A DNA stretch of 61,554 bases from Fuerstiella sp. (GCA_029245955.1 JAQWOH010000022.1:1-61554), one strand, 5' to 3'; shown: positions 47,374 to 57,211, counted from the first letter of the stretch. Numbers and translations: made by a program. Notes: generated by a model from the sequence alone, not told the origin.

Positions 47374-48699
47374 TGTTCAATGCCGCACGTTGAGATATAC
47401 GGAGCAAATGCAGTCAGACAACCGCGTGGATTCCGGAAACGTGGTTGAGCAATCCATCAGCAGGGTGAGCTGCTCCATATCTGTCACGCAGGAATATTGT
47501 GACAGCGCTGATGGTCTTGCAACGATGCATTCCTTTCTTTGCCGGTCCGGGAATACACCTGGACGATCCTGTCAGTTTTCTTCCAGTTGCGCGTGAGAGT
47601 TTAACACAGACACCGTCTAGTTAACTCAACAGTGGCAGTTTGCGGTCACGATTCTCCTTTCTTGCTGTGGTTCTTCAGTTTGTACGACGAAAGTCGTTTC
47701 ATCTTCATGTCAGCCAGTTTCCCGGACAGAATTTTTCTGCGCCATTCTCCCGTGTTCACAATCGTCGAACCGACCGAATCGGCCCTTCGAGTGCATGGTT
47801 CTAGTTTTCACGACACGGTGACTCAATTCCATTTCCCTTTCACTATCACCAGTACTGATGGCTTTCAGGAACAGAGCAGGCTGATTCAGGACCATTCGTC
47901 GGACTGCAGCATGAATGTTGCGGCAAAGCTGGCCTGACCCTGGTGCTCCCTCCCACAAATACATTACACGGTCCCGGTGCGTCCCTGCGGTCGAATCGGC
48001 CCAGAAATTGCAGCCAGGATTGGCTTGATGTCAGATGTCACAGAAATAACACGACCTTTGTTTATTAACGAGAGAAGAATGTCAGACGTACATACCAACC
48101 AGGAACATGCCGCGGATGATTTCACAGACGATGCTCCACCGACTCGTTTGCGATCCAAACAGTCGCTGATGTCCGGAATCGGGGCACGAAGATTTCGCCT
48201 CAGAAGACCGCTGTCGCTGCTCCGAAGGAACGCCGCTGACCAATCAGCCACCTCCTCAAGAGCAAACAAGAACAGCTATGGTGAACTGGGGTAAGCTTTA
48301 GGCTCTGCCGTTAATTGCCCGTACAGTGCGTTTCGCGCGAATCTGCACGACACGAAGAACTGTTTGGCAACTGGCTGGACCTGAGACGAATTTCACCCAG
48401 CCAGAACCCTCCCGTAAAATGCGACATCGGCCCTCAGGTGTCAATTCTTGCTCTGGGCGCCAGAGTCCACCACCTTTCGTTCGACACGGACAGCGGCCCG
48501 GTTCGACGTAAAATGTCAGCGAATTGGGTTTATTTGGGGCAATAAGTTGTGTTTGTGAACTTATTCCGGCCTTACGAGCTGCGAAGACTGGTCAAACGAA
48601 GCAAAACCCGAGCAGAATTTGGACTGGGAAAGGCTGGAATGTTGTCCCAGGGCGACGTTCTGAGATTCAGGTTTCCCACCCGTGAGTGGCTTGAAAATC
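47374..48699. other. Gene-poor region between pdxA and dnaG
   Basis: About 1.3 kb with no confident gene. Two weak small candidates were noted: a minus-strand 37-codon basic frame at 47646-47759, starting GTG and reading VNTGEWRRKILSG, and a plus-strand 71-codon frame at 48079-48294. No tRNA, tmRNA, RNase P or SRP RNA signature was recognised by eye. The region may hold regulatory RNA or decayed sequence. Confidence 0.45.
48079..48294 (+). CDS. Possible small basic protein
   Basis: A 71-codon frame starting at ATG with AGAGAAGA just upstream. It opens MSDVHTNQEHAADDF, has an acidic first third and an Arg-rich second half (GARRFRLRRPLSLLRR). No family is recognised. It lies in an otherwise gene-poor region, which makes a real gene somewhat more likely, but base composition alone could produce it. 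Confidence 0.25.
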   Translation: MSDVHTNQEHAADDFTDDAPPTRLRSKQSLMSGIGARRFRLRRPLSLLRRNAADQSATSSRANKNSYGELG

Positions 48700-48727
48700 T
48701 TGACCACAACCATCCGACGGATAGAAT
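48700..48727 (+). promoter_or_regulatory. Sigma70-type promoter of dnaG-rpoD
   Basis: TTGACC (48700-48705), 16-bp spacer, TAGAAT (48722-48727). The start point would be near 48734, leaving a leader of about 130 nt before dnaG. It matches the glycosyltransferase promoter at 2624-2651 almost exactly. If the pattern is right, the primary sigma factor gene is read from its own class of promoter. Confidence 0.7.
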
Positions 48728-48864
48728 TGGGCGATGCCAAGGATAAGGTTTACCAGACCTTACGCGGTGTCGCCCTGACCGGTTGAGCACGTTGAAATTG
48801 AATTCGACGTGTTCCCGAATTCTAAAGATTACGGAACTGGCTGTTAGGCCTCCGGAGATATTTT

Positions 48865-50763
48865 GTGTCCGTTGGATTTGGGGACGACTTCAAAGAACAG
48901 GTACGCGCAGCCACCAGTATTTATGACCTGGTCTCTGAGACCGTCAACCTGACTCAGAATGGTCGTGACTACAAAGGGCTGTGTCCATTTCATGACGATA
49001 AGAATCCGTCGTTCAACGTCTACCCGGATCGACAGACTTACCGATGTTGGGTGTGTGACAAAGGAGGAGACTGTTTCACCTGGGTGCAGGAAGTCCAGGT
49101 CACCACATTTCCTGAAGCTCTCGAAATACTCGCTGAGCGAGCGAACATTGAAGTACCAAAACGATCACAGTCTGAATTCGCGAAGAAATCACAGGACAGT
49201 AAGGTCACTCAATACGAAATCGTTGACTGGGCAATCAGCTTGATGCAGCAGGCGCTGCGGATGGGAGAAGCCGGGGAACTGGCTCGCAGATACGCAAGCG
49301 AACGCAACCTGTCGGAGGAGACACAGCGAAAGTTTCGCCTGGGCTACCACCCGGAAAACTGGAACTGGCTGCTGGATAAAGCGAAAGGACATTTTACAGA
49401 AAAGCAACTTCTGAGTGTGGGACTTGTCGGTGAACGGGACAACGGACGCGGCTATTACGACAACCTCGTCGGTCGTTTTGTGTTTCCGATTATTGACGAA
49501 CGAGGTCGGCCTGTGGCCTTTGGCGGACGAGTGCTGCCCGGAAGCAACATTGAGAGTCCTGCTAAATACTGGAACAGTCCGGAAAGTAATATTTTCCTGA
49601 AAAGGAAGACACTGTATGCATTTGAGCAGGCGAGAAACGCAATTAGAACTGGCAAGAGTGCGATTATTGTAGAAGGGTATATGGACTGCATTGCCTGTCA
49701 TCAGGCGGGAGTCACTAACGCCGTGGCCACCTTGGGGACGGCGCTAACCGAAGATCATGTTAAGTTTTTGAAACGTTTTGCCGAACGTGTTGTGTTAATT
49801 TACGACGGTGATCAGGCGGGAAAGGACGCCGCCGAACGCAGCATCGGTCGGTTTCTTGCTCAGGATCTAGATCTGCGGGTATTGACGCTGGAAGAGGGTC
49901 AGGATCCGGCAGATTTCCTTGAAAACAACGGGAAAGACGAATTTGAAACCCTGATTGGAACAGCCCCCGAAGCTTGGGAATACAAATTGCAAACTGTGAC
50001 TGATCGTTACGGAATCGATTCCGTCAGCGGACGACAGCAGGTCATGAATCAACTGATGGAGTTTCTGGCAGCGGCCCCTGGACTGGCGGGAACGCTGCGA
50101 GAAGACCTCATCCTTCGAAAGGTGTGTCAGCGAGTTCAGGCTGACGAAACAACAGTACGACGCCAACTACAGGAGCTACGAAGCAATAAGGCAACACGGC
50201 GGTTCATTCGGCAGGACCAACCAGTCCAGGCAGAGCCGGTCAACCTGAATTTCAACGGCGTAGACCTTGCCGAACGCGAACTATTGGAAGTTATCCTGAG
50301 CTGCCCGGATTACACGGACTACATTCGACATCAGATTGGTTCGGATGATTTTAATAATACTCAGCACCGGCAGTTGCTGGAACTATGTTTTGATCTTGTG
50401 ACGGAAGAGGGAATACTTCCCGACGCTCAAAGTGTGATTGCAGCAGCGGAATCAGACTCAGCCACGCTGAGTCTCGTGAATGCTCTGCTGGACACTGCGA
50501 ACGAGAAAGGAATCTCGGAACTCATGCGTGAGCAGCCACTCACGGATGAGACTGGTGGAACAACTGTTCCACCGCACCTGGAGCGGGTGTTACACCCGAT
50601 TCTCCAACGGCGTGCCAAAAACCAAAACATGTTGTCGAAACAAAAACTGGCTCAGGCGGATTCGTCATCGAGCAAACTGAACAACGACACAATGGATGCA
50701 CTCCGGCGTATTTTTCGTTTTCGCCAAAGTCAGATGGGTGACGATCCCCCATCTCTGAAATAA
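48865..50763 (+). CDS. dnaG: DNA primase
   Basis: Makes RNA primers for replication. The 632-residue protein has the CHC2 zinc site at C40, H43, C61 and C64 (LCPFHDDKNPSF; CWVCDKGG). It also has the primase core with EGYMDCIACHQAGV and the TOPRIM acidic motif YDGDQAGKDAA. The C-terminal DnaB-interacting region (about 450-632) is divergent, as usual. The start is GTG at 48865 with GGAG about eight bases upstream. rpoD follows after 21 bp, so they form the core of the macromolecular synthesis operon. rpsU, often the first gene, is absent here. Confidence 0.95.
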   Translation: MSVGFGDDFKEQVRAATSIYDLVSETVNLTQNGRDYKGLCPFHDDKNPSFNVYPDRQTYRCWVCDKGGDCFTWVQEVQVTTFPEALEILAERANIEVPKRSQSEFAKKSQDSKVTQYEIVDWAISLMQQALRMGEAGELARRYASERNLSEETQRKFRLGYHPENWNWLLDKAKGHFTEKQLLSVGLVGERDNGRGYYDNLVGRFVFPIIDERGRPVAFGGRVLPGSNIESPAKYWNSPESNIFLKRKTLYAFEQARNAIRTGKSAIIVEGYMDCIACHQAGVTNAVATLGTALTEDHVKFLKRFAERVVLIYDGDQAGKDAAERSIGRFLAQDLDLRVLTLEEGQDPADFLENNGKDEFETLIGTAPEAWEYKLQTVTDRYGIDSVSGRQQVMNQLMEFLAAAPGLAGTLREDLILRKVCQRVQADETTVRRQLQELRSNKATRRFIRQDQPVQAEPVNLNFNGVDLAERELLEVILSCPDYTDYIRHQIGSDDFNNTQHRQLLELCFDLVTEEGILPDAQSVIAAAESDSATLSLVNALLDTANEKGISELMREQPLTDETGGTTVPPHLERVLHPILQRRAKNQNMLSKQKLAQADSSSSKLNNDTMDALRRIFRFRQSQMGDDPPSLK

Positions 50764-50784
50764 TCGTTGAGGAGCACATCGGAT

Positions 50785-52431
50785 ATGCATCGTCTGGATG
50801 AAACACTAGCGCAACTTGTGTCCACGGGGCTTAAGCAGGGTTACCTGTATTTCTCGCAGATTCACGATTACCTGCCTAATGAAGCAGCTGACCCGCGCAA
50901 GCTGGATCACCTGATCATGGTTCTGGAGGAACTGGATCTCGAACTGCGTACAGACCCAGTGGTCTACGCGGATGAATCTCCGGCGGACAAACGCAAACGC
51001 CGTCCGGAAATCCGCCTCGATGAAGAACCAACGCGCGGGACGGAAGACCCGATCCGCATGTATCTGACTCAGATGGGTGAAATCCCGCTGCTGACACGCG
51101 AAGAAGAAATCTTCCTTGCCAAGCAGATCGAAGTGACTCGCCGGCGTTTTCGTCGAGCTCTGTTGAGCTGCGATTTTGCAATGAACTTTGCCTTTGAAAC
51201 ACTGTCGCAGGTGAACCGGACAGAACTTCCGTTCGACCGAACAATTAAAGTGTCCATGACAGAGAGCCTTGAAAAGGAACAGATCCTCGGGCGAATGCCG
51301 CACAATCTGTCCACAATAGCGTCAATCCGCGAACGCGATCTGACCGATTTCGCAATGGCTCGTTCACTTGGACTGGAGAGTAAACAGGGACTGGAGATTC
51401 GTCGCCAGGTCGACGAACGTCGCCGCCGCAGTTTAACATTGCTTGAGGAATTGAGTCTGCGGACTCAGCGACTCCAGCCGTGTATGAAGCGACTTGAACA
51501 GATCTCTGCTCGAATGCTCGACCTCCAGGATCAGATCAGCAATCTGAAAGACCTGTCGTCTGCGGAAGATGAGCGAGTCAGCATGCAGAAGGAACTGAAC
51601 GACCTGATTGACCTGACGCTGGAAACTCCAAATTCGCTGGGGGCCAAGATGGAGACCCTGGCGTTTCGGTACGAGGAATACGAACAGGCGATGCGAGATC
51701 TGTCCGGCGGTAACCTGCGACTGGTTGTGTCCATTGCCAAGAAATATCGCAACCGCGGCCTGACGTTCCTGGATCTGATCCAGGAAGGCAACACAGGACT
51801 GATGCGTGCTGTTGACAAGTATGAGTATCGACGCGGTTACAAGTTCTCGACCTACGCTACGTGGTGGATTCGCCAGGCGATCACTCGAGCAATCGCTGAT
51901 CAGGCACGTACGATTCGCATTCCCGTCCATATGATTGAAACGATGTCCCGCCTGCGAGCCGCTGCTCGTGAACTGTTGCAGGAAATGGGACGGGAACCGT
52001 CGGTCGAAGAAATGGCCGAAGTCGCTGACGTACCGATCGAGGAAGCTCGCCGAGTGATGCGAATCAGTCGCCAGCCAATCAGTCTGGACAAACCGCTGGG
52101 TGAAGGTGAAGACAACAGCTTCGGTGAATTTGTGGAAGACAAGAGCAACGACAGCCCGGTCAGTAATGCCGCGTCTGAAATGCTTAAGGACAAAATCGAT
52201 TCCGTCCTGAAGACACTGACATATCGTGAACGTGAAATCATCAAGCTGCGTTATGGCCTGGGCGATGGGTACACCTATACGCTGGAAGAAGTCGGTCGCA
52301 TCTTCAAGGTAACCCGGGAACGAGTCCGACAGATTGAGGCCAAGGCCGTACGTAAACTGCAGCATCCGGTTCGCAGCCGTCAGCTTCAGGGATTCCTGGA
52401 AGGGATTACGGCGATCGCCGCGGGACACTAA
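50785..52431 (+). CDS. rpoD: RNA polymerase primary sigma factor
   Basis: A 548-residue housekeeping sigma70 from ATG 50785; GAGGAG about ten bases upstream decides this start over the TTG at 50767. Region 1.1-like sequence covers about 1-60. Region 1.2 follows (DPIRMYLTQMGEIPLLTREEE), then a helical non-conserved insertion of moderate length. Region 2 has DLIQEGNTGLMRAVDKYEYRRGYKFSTYATWWIRQ, split here at regions 2.1-2.4. Region 3 and region 4 end with the DNA-binding helix VTRERVRQIEAKAVRKLQHP-type sequence. Every element needed for -10 and -35 recognition is present. Confidence 0.96.
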   Translation: MHRLDETLAQLVSTGLKQGYLYFSQIHDYLPNEAADPRKLDHLIMVLEELDLELRTDPVVYADESPADKRKRRPEIRLDEEPTRGTEDPIRMYLTQMGEIPLLTREEEIFLAKQIEVTRRRFRRALLSCDFAMNFAFETLSQVNRTELPFDRTIKVSMTESLEKEQILGRMPHNLSTIASIRERDLTDFAMARSLGLESKQGLEIRRQVDERRRRSLTLLEELSLRTQRLQPCMKRLEQISARMLDLQDQISNLKDLSSAEDERVSMQKELNDLIDLTLETPNSLGAKMETLAFRYEEYEQAMRDLSGGNLRLVVSIAKKYRNRGLTFLDLIQEGNTGLMRAVDKYEYRRGYKFSTYATWWIRQAITRAIADQARTIRIPVHMIETMSRLRAAARELLQEMGREPSVEEMAEVADVPIEEARRVMRISRQPISLDKPLGEGEDNSFGEFVEDKSNDSPVSNAASEMLKDKIDSVLKTLTYREREIIKLRYGLGDGYTYTLEEVGRIFKVTRERVRQIEAKAVRKLQHPVRSRQLQGFLEGITAIAAGH

Positions 52432-52460
52432 CCGTACGTGCAGCCATGAAAACATAAGAA

Positions 52461-52491
52461 AGCCTGGTAGTTCCGAACTACCAGGCTTTTT
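52461..52491. terminator. Bidirectional terminator after rpoD
   Basis: AGCCTGGTAG (52461-52470) pairs with CTACCAGGCT (52478-52487) around loop TTCCGAA, followed by TTTT. On the minus strand the run after the hairpin is TTTCTTATG. It can end both rpoD and the convergent gene at 52495. Confidence 0.88.
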
Positions 52492-52494
52492 GTA

Positions 52495-53826
52495 TTACTC
52501 GACAGCATCCATCTGCTCGGCAAGGATTGCCAGTGCGGTCGGATCATCCTGAAAGTACTGCTGCACGACTGCCCCAGGATCGTCATGAATCCGTCGCAGT
52601 AACTTTACCCCCAGCTCCAGATCTCCGCGGCCTGAAGACACCATGCTCCGAAGCGATTTCAGCAGGGAATCGATCAGGTGCTCGGGGTAGGAATCGTATT
52701 TCAGCAGCGTACTGACGCAGGTGGCAGCCGTTGTCGGATCACATCGGCGCAGTACACCACTGACGATCTCAAGCAGATCGCCATCGTTTTCAAACCCGGG
52801 ACGGAGCGCTGAGATGGCAGCGCGCCGGAGTGTGACCGGACCGTCTTCGGCAAGCATCACAAGCTCGTCGTGAATCGAACGCGACAGAGACCCGCACCGG
52901 CCGAGAAGCAGGGCAGCATAGCACTGAATTTCAACTTCGCGATGATGAAGAAGCTCGGCGACGGTATGCATCAGCTTGCCATCGACTTCGTCTCCTGCAA
53001 ACATGTCCATTAGTGTGGCGAGTTGCATGCTGCTGCTGTTGTGCCGCAATTGTGCTGAAAGAACATCTACGGAATCGCCCGACGGACGCTCCGGAAAACC
53101 GGGTTGGAAACTGCAATCATTCGTCTTCTTCAGGTATCGAAGACCTTTCCCAAGCCCTTCCCTTGCGTCCGGTCGAAGCAGCGAAACAACGTCTTCATAC
53201 ATCACGTCTAACGTCCATTCAGTCAGCGCCATGCTGTAGCCAAACTCAAGTGCACTGACTGTTCCGATGCGAGATCTGTCCCACGGCAGTTCTGTCACGG
53301 CACTGGGCTGCTCGACGACCTCCCGTAACGCCGCGTTCGCCATGATCGGCCCTAGCCCAAAGATCAGGGGCAGAATCTCAAATGTGCCCCGTGGAACACT
53401 CTCAGCTAAAGAGTTCGACTTAACAAAGTATTCTGCAGCCGCCACAGCGGTCACGGCCGCCAATTGACAAGTAAGACCTTTAAGCTCCGGGTGCAAACCA
53501 ATGGCAGTCACAAGCCCTGCACGGTCAGACTCAAAACGGTAGTGCAGAGACATTCCGTTTGCAGTCAGATCCTCCGGCTCGTCCCACCTGACGTCAACTG
53601 ACAGACTGGACTCCACATATCGACTACTGACAAACGCGAACAATCGACGGGGCAGTGCGTCATCGGCGCAGCCGGCCACCACAGCGTCAATATCATCTGG
53701 CGTAAGGACACTGGCGGACGAAACGCCATGAGGCCCCAACAGCCTCGCCACGGCAGCGAATCGACGTTCGCATTCAACTTTATGTTCCAGTGGAAGAGGC
53801 GAATGCGGTCGGAAGGGCCAGATCAC
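52495..53826 (-). CDS. HEAT-repeat-like protein of unknown function
   Basis: A 443-residue protein without a signal peptide. The N-terminal half is unassigned (opens MIWPFRPHSPLPLEHKVE). The C-terminal part, about 285-430, consists of helical repeats with HEAT/armadillo character (VAELLHHREVEIQCYAALLLG, LRRAAISALRPGFE, AATCVSTLLKYDSYPEHL). Such repeats usually bind other proteins. No catalytic motif is visible. It converges on rpoD and lies downstream of the exported repeat protein on the same strand, separated by 134 bp. Confidence 0.7.
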   Translation of the reverse strand: MIWPFRPHSPLPLEHKVECERRFAAVARLLGPHGVSSASVLTPDDIDAVVAGCADDALPRRLFAFVSSRYVESSLSVDVRWDEPEDLTANGMSLHYRFESDRAGLVTAIGLHPELKGLTCQLAAVTAVAAAEYFVKSNSLAESVPRGTFEILPLIFGLGPIMANAALREVVEQPSAVTELPWDRSRIGTVSALEFGYSMALTEWTLDVMYEDVVSLLRPDAREGLGKGLRYLKKTNDCSFQPGFPERPSGDSVDVLSAQLRHNSSSMQLATLMDMFAGDEVDGKLMHTVAELLHHREVEIQCYAALLLGRCGSLSRSIHDELVMLAEDGPVTLRRAAISALRPGFENDGDLLEIVSGVLRRCDPTTAATCVSTLLKYDSYPEHLIDSLLKSLRSMVSSGRGDLELGVKLLRRIHDDPGAVVQQYFQDDPTALAILAEQMDAVE

Positions 53827-53960
53827 TATCGTATCCTTCTAAACGGCGCGGCACGATTCAACGGCACCTGAAGCGATCGTACGCCCCCCTTGATCCTGCT
53901 CACCAGGAAAAATAAACGTTACGCGCCACTGCAAAAAGGACCGCGTGGCCGCCCGTGTCA

Positions 53961-55478
53961 TCAATATGTGCGAGTTACTGATGCCGGCTGAACTCGCAGG
54001 AGCCGAGCCTTCGGGCGTTGCTGGTCGATCAGCACGGGTTCCGCTGTCTGAGCCGTGGTGACGTTTCCGGCGGCATCTCGAGCCAGCAGACGGAAGTGCA
54101 GAGTTGTCGGCGTCCCTGGCAGGATCGGCATCTCGAAAGAACGTTCGTCAGTCTGCCAGTCAAATAATGGTGTCCACGGACCGGCCGCACTCACGGCGGA
54201 TTCAAGGCGAACAGGAGCAGACGACATATTGAGATCAGCAACCTGCCAGGCCAGACGAACTCGCCCCTGACCATCAGCCAGTATCTGTGGTTGTGCCAGC
54301 TCTGCGGTGGGCGGGGTCTGATCCACCAGAATCACAATACTCGGACGTTCGCCGGGTTGCGGAGGCGGCTCACTGAAGCCCAGACCATTACGGACCCGAA
54401 CGGCAAACCCAAACGTGCCTTCGCCGCGTGTGTCCACCTGAAACGGACTCTGCAGATCGACATCACTGTCGTAGCGAAACCACTGACGACCATTGTCTTC
54501 CGTCACAAAAAGATCAACAGAACTCACACCGGAAGGCCCGACATCATCGATCTGATACGGTATGTCGAATACCCGATTGTTCACAACCTGCGTAAGACCG
54601 GGTGTCAATACGTCAGACGAAATACTCTGCATGGAACTATCGGGAATCGCCGGGTTGTAGGAAGCATTGTTAAACGGCATCTGAGACCGATAGGGTTCGG
54701 AGGCAGTACCGTTCGTCGTGTCCTGTGGCGGTAACCTGAACGGGGTTGTCCCCACAACCTGTAGTCCCGTCGGTTGCCCGTTTATTCCGGGGACCGCCTG
54801 CATTCCAGGTCGAACGGACGGAGAATTGGCTGCCCCGGAAGGCGTTGCCGCGCTCAGAACAATCTGTCCGGTGCCTGTGCCCTGATTTCCTGCCAGGTCG
54901 GTAACGAAGCCACGCACAGAAACAGAGGTTCCGGGCGACGACTGAACAGTCGTCTGTCCGGATGACGTAGTTGCGCCCTGCAACGGTCGCCAGCGACCGT
55001 TGATGCCTTCCGCATATTCGACACGTATGCCCCCGGGATCAACATCGTTGGCAGAGGTCTTCCACGAAATATTAACCTGCCCGCTGGCCGTTTCTGCCAA
55101 TTGAAACTGCAGGGCAGGGGCAGAAATATCGACCAGGACCTGCAACTCTGGTTGCAGAGGACCAGAATTCCCTACCAAATTTCCTGCGTTATCCGTGACT
55201 CGCACCGCAAAGGAATACAGACCATCGCCAGGCGCTTCGAACTGAAACCCCCCGGCGGAAGCTTTCTCCTTCTGCACCTGTTCCAGTGGGCCACCGTTGG
55301 TGGATACAAACAGCACAGCATATCCCGAGATCTGCCCCACGCCCGCGGATTCCACTGCAAAGGGAATTCGAAAGCTGGTGGTGTTGGTCAGCAGCGGTTC
55401 ATCTGCAGCAACGACCCCGGAAAATACCAGAGCTGCTGCAGCTCCAATCGAAAACTGAATCAGATCTCTGTATTTCAT
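53961..55478 (-). CDS. Exported Ig/fibronectin-like repeat protein
   Basis: About 505 residues from ATG 55478, chosen because AGGA lies seven to nine bases upstream and a signal peptide follows at once (FSIGAAAALVFSGVVAA). Two or three beta-sandwich modules can be seen, each with a repeated pattern: RIPFAVESAGVGQISGYAVLF and DIPYQIDDVGPSGVSSVDLF; YSFAVRVTDNAGN and FGFAVRVRNGLG; LVDISAP and LVDQTPP. The middle (about 225-320) is Pro/Asn/Gln-rich. Probably a surface or periplasmic protein. It follows the Tad genes on the same strand, but nothing in its sequence links it to pili. Confidence 0.72.
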   Translation of the reverse strand: MKYRDLIQFSIGAAAALVFSGVVAADEPLLTNTTSFRIPFAVESAGVGQISGYAVLFVSTNGGPLEQVQKEKASAGGFQFEAPGDGLYSFAVRVTDNAGNLVGNSGPLQPELQVLVDISAPALQFQLAETASGQVNISWKTSANDVDPGGIRVEYAEGINGRWRPLQGATTSSGQTTVQSSPGTSVSVRGFVTDLAGNQGTGTGQIVLSAATPSGAANSPSVRPGMQAVPGINGQPTGLQVVGTTPFRLPPQDTTNGTASEPYRSQMPFNNASYNPAIPDSSMQSISSDVLTPGLTQVVNNRVFDIPYQIDDVGPSGVSSVDLFVTEDNGRQWFRYDSDVDLQSPFQVDTRGEGTFGFAVRVRNGLGFSEPPPQPGERPSIVILVDQTPPTAELAQPQILADGQGRVRLAWQVADLNMSSAPVRLESAVSAAGPWTPLFDWQTDERSFEMPILPGTPTTLHFRLLARDAAGNVTTAQTAEPVLIDQQRPKARLLRVQPASVTRTY

Positions 55479-55578
55479 CCCAGCGTTCCTTCGTTGGGCA
55501 ACACCATAGTTATACGGCACATCGGCAACAAAAACTCGAGAGGTCGACCGCAACAGAACGGCTCTGTCCTGGCAGTGG

Positions 55579-55698
55579 TTATTCACACATGCGACGAACG
55601 CAGTGGTGTTGTTTCTTGGCGTCTTCAGTCGGACGTGTACAGCCCACGCAATCGATATCGGGAACGACGGTTATGTCACTTGATCCGAATGATTGCAT
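55579..55698 (-). CDS. Candidate small cysteine-containing protein
   Basis: A 39-codon frame from ATG 55698: it opens MQSFGSSDITVVPD and holds four cysteines as DCVGC, HHC and MC. Reading the same frame upstream gives a hydrophobic stretch, LLGLIVLTVA, directly before the Met, with a strong AGGAGG further upstream but only CTG (55719) as a possible early start. It may be an exported mini-protein with an unusual start, or a chance frame. It lies between cpaE and the exported repeat gene on their strand. Confidence 0.3.
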   Translation of the reverse strand: MQSFGSSDITVVPDIDCVGCTRPTEDAKKQHHCVRRMCE

Positions 55699-55749
55699 GG
55701 CAACAGTGAGAACGATCAGACCGAGGAGATGCTGCCCAGACCTCCTGTC

Positions 55750-55929
55750 TTAAACCGATACCGGCAACAATTGCCGAAGTGCAGCATCGAGGCCAACGAC
55801 ATGTGCCGGCCATGTCCACTCACCACACGGAATGTCCGCCTGCGGCAGTGAGGTTCGCGGAAACCTCGCATTTCCAGGCACAACGTTGACAAGTGTCACG
55901 GATGTCAGAAACAGGACGGAAGAATTCAC
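55750..55929 (-). CDS. Candidate small protein after cpaE
   Basis: A 59-codon frame from GTG 55929, beginning 11 bp after the cpaE stop. It opens with a hydrophobic, signal-like NSSVLFLTSVTLVNVVPG and continues with IPCGEWTWPAHVVGLDAALRQLL. No family is recognised. Its TAA is followed immediately by ACAGGAGG, which looks like a ribosome binding site for the next small frame. No ribosome binding site was seen for this one. Confidence 0.3.
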   Translation of the reverse strand: MNSSVLFLTSVTLVNVVPGNARFPRTSLPQADIPCGEWTWPAHVVGLDAALRQLLPVSV

Positions 55930-55939
55930 GCCGCCGGTA

Positions 55940-57145
55940 TTACTTGCTGAACAGTCCGAACAGCCCACCTTTTTTCTTTTCGGCGACAACGTTCCTTGCC
56001 TGATCTTCTTCGCTCATACTCAGACGCTTTGTCAGGTCATTCATGCTCCGCGTCAATCTCGCCTTCGGAGCAAACTGTGTCAGAGGGATGCCATTGTTGC
56101 GGGCCCCGACCATCGTCGCGTAGTCATTCGGCAGTTGCCAGAACACTTCCCGACCAATCGTTTCCAACGCTTTGTTGAGGCTGATGTCCGTATCTTCCAG
56201 TCCCATCCGATTAACGATGATGTCGACTTTTTTGTCAAGGCCGTTGGCCTGATCAAGAAACTGAATAACTCGGACCACGTTGCGGAGACAGGTCAGATCC
56301 AGTTGTGTCACAACGAGGATTCTGTCGGACACTTCCATCGCAGACATATCCAGCGGACCGAAAGACTTGCTGGCATCGATGATTAGATGCGAAAACGTTG
56401 CTTTAAGAAGGGCAAGAATTCGCCGCAGGTCGTCGGGGCGGACCAGATCCTGGCCTTCCACTTCGACCGGGCGGGGCAGCAGAAATACGCCGCAGTCGTG
56501 TCTTGTCAGGGAACGTTTCAGCAGCCCGTAGTCAAGTCGGCTGATGTTTTCCGAAACGTCACGAATAGTGTAGTCCGGAATGATGTCAAGCCAGACATCA
56601 GCGTCACCAAGTGTCAGGTCCAAATCAATAATAACAGGTGAGTTCGCTGGGTCCTGGGCCAGAGCAGCTGCAATATTGACGCTCATGGACGTGCTGCCCA
56701 CACCACCGCCGACACCAACAATACTGACAATCTGCCCAGTATTGGCTGCGCCGTCTCCGTCAGTGCCACCCAGCGCGGTACGAATCCTGTCCAGAGCGGC
56801 AACGAAATCGTCCAGCTGCAGAGGCATATTGAGAAATTCACGTGCACCGTTTCTCATGACCTGCAGGATCAGACTGCCTTCCTGCGAATCACTGATCACA
56901 AGAACAGCACATTGAGGCGCTGTTCGAGTAATCTCACCAATCAGGTCTATGGCCTGCTGTGGATTGCTGTCGACATTGATGAGTGCCATGTCCGGCTGAG
57001 TCTGCTGAATCACGTCCATGAAGAATTCATAGCGCGAACATTCCGCCTCAAGCCAGACAGTGTCGATCCCCAGCAACAGCGTCTTAAGCAAATTGCGAGT
57101 TGACTCTTCGGGATCCATCGTCGCGATTCGTAGCACACTCTTCAT
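55940..57145 (-). CDS. cpaE: Tad/Flp pilus assembly ATPase-like protein CpaE/TadZ
   Basis: A 401-residue protein thought to localise the Tad secretion machine. Residues about 1-115 form a receiver-like domain in which the phospho-acceptor Asp appears to be replaced (LINVDSNP instead of the usual Asp-bearing strand). Residues about 135-370 are a MinD/ParA-like domain. Its P-loop, GVGGGVGSTS, lacks the Lys residues of a classical deviant Walker A. LIIDASKSFGPLD and VTQLDLTCLRNVVRVI are other ParA-like features. A basic tail KKKGGLFGLFSK ends the protein. It lies 66 bp after the secretin gene. cpaF is not downstream. Confidence 0.88.
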   Translation of the reverse strand: MKSVLRIATMDPEESTRNLLKTLLLGIDTVWLEAECSRYEFFMDVIQQTQPDMALINVDSNPQQAIDLIGEITRTAPQCAVLVISDSQEGSLILQVMRNGAREFLNMPLQLDDFVAALDRIRTALGGTDGDGAANTGQIVSIVGVGGGVGSTSMSVNIAAALAQDPANSPVIIDLDLTLGDADVWLDIIPDYTIRDVSENISRLDYGLLKRSLTRHDCGVFLLPRPVEVEGQDLVRPDDLRRILALLKATFSHLIIDASKSFGPLDMSAMEVSDRILVVTQLDLTCLRNVVRVIQFLDQANGLDKKVDIIVNRMGLEDTDISLNKALETIGREVFWQLPNDYATMVGARNNGIPLTQFAPKARLTRSMNDLTKRLSMSEEDQARNVVAEKKKGGLFGLFSK

Positions 57146-57211
57146 TTGGCTTCTCGTCTTACATTCACAGCTAACTTGGTGCTGCTGCAGAATCCTTCAT
57201 AGCTGATGAGC

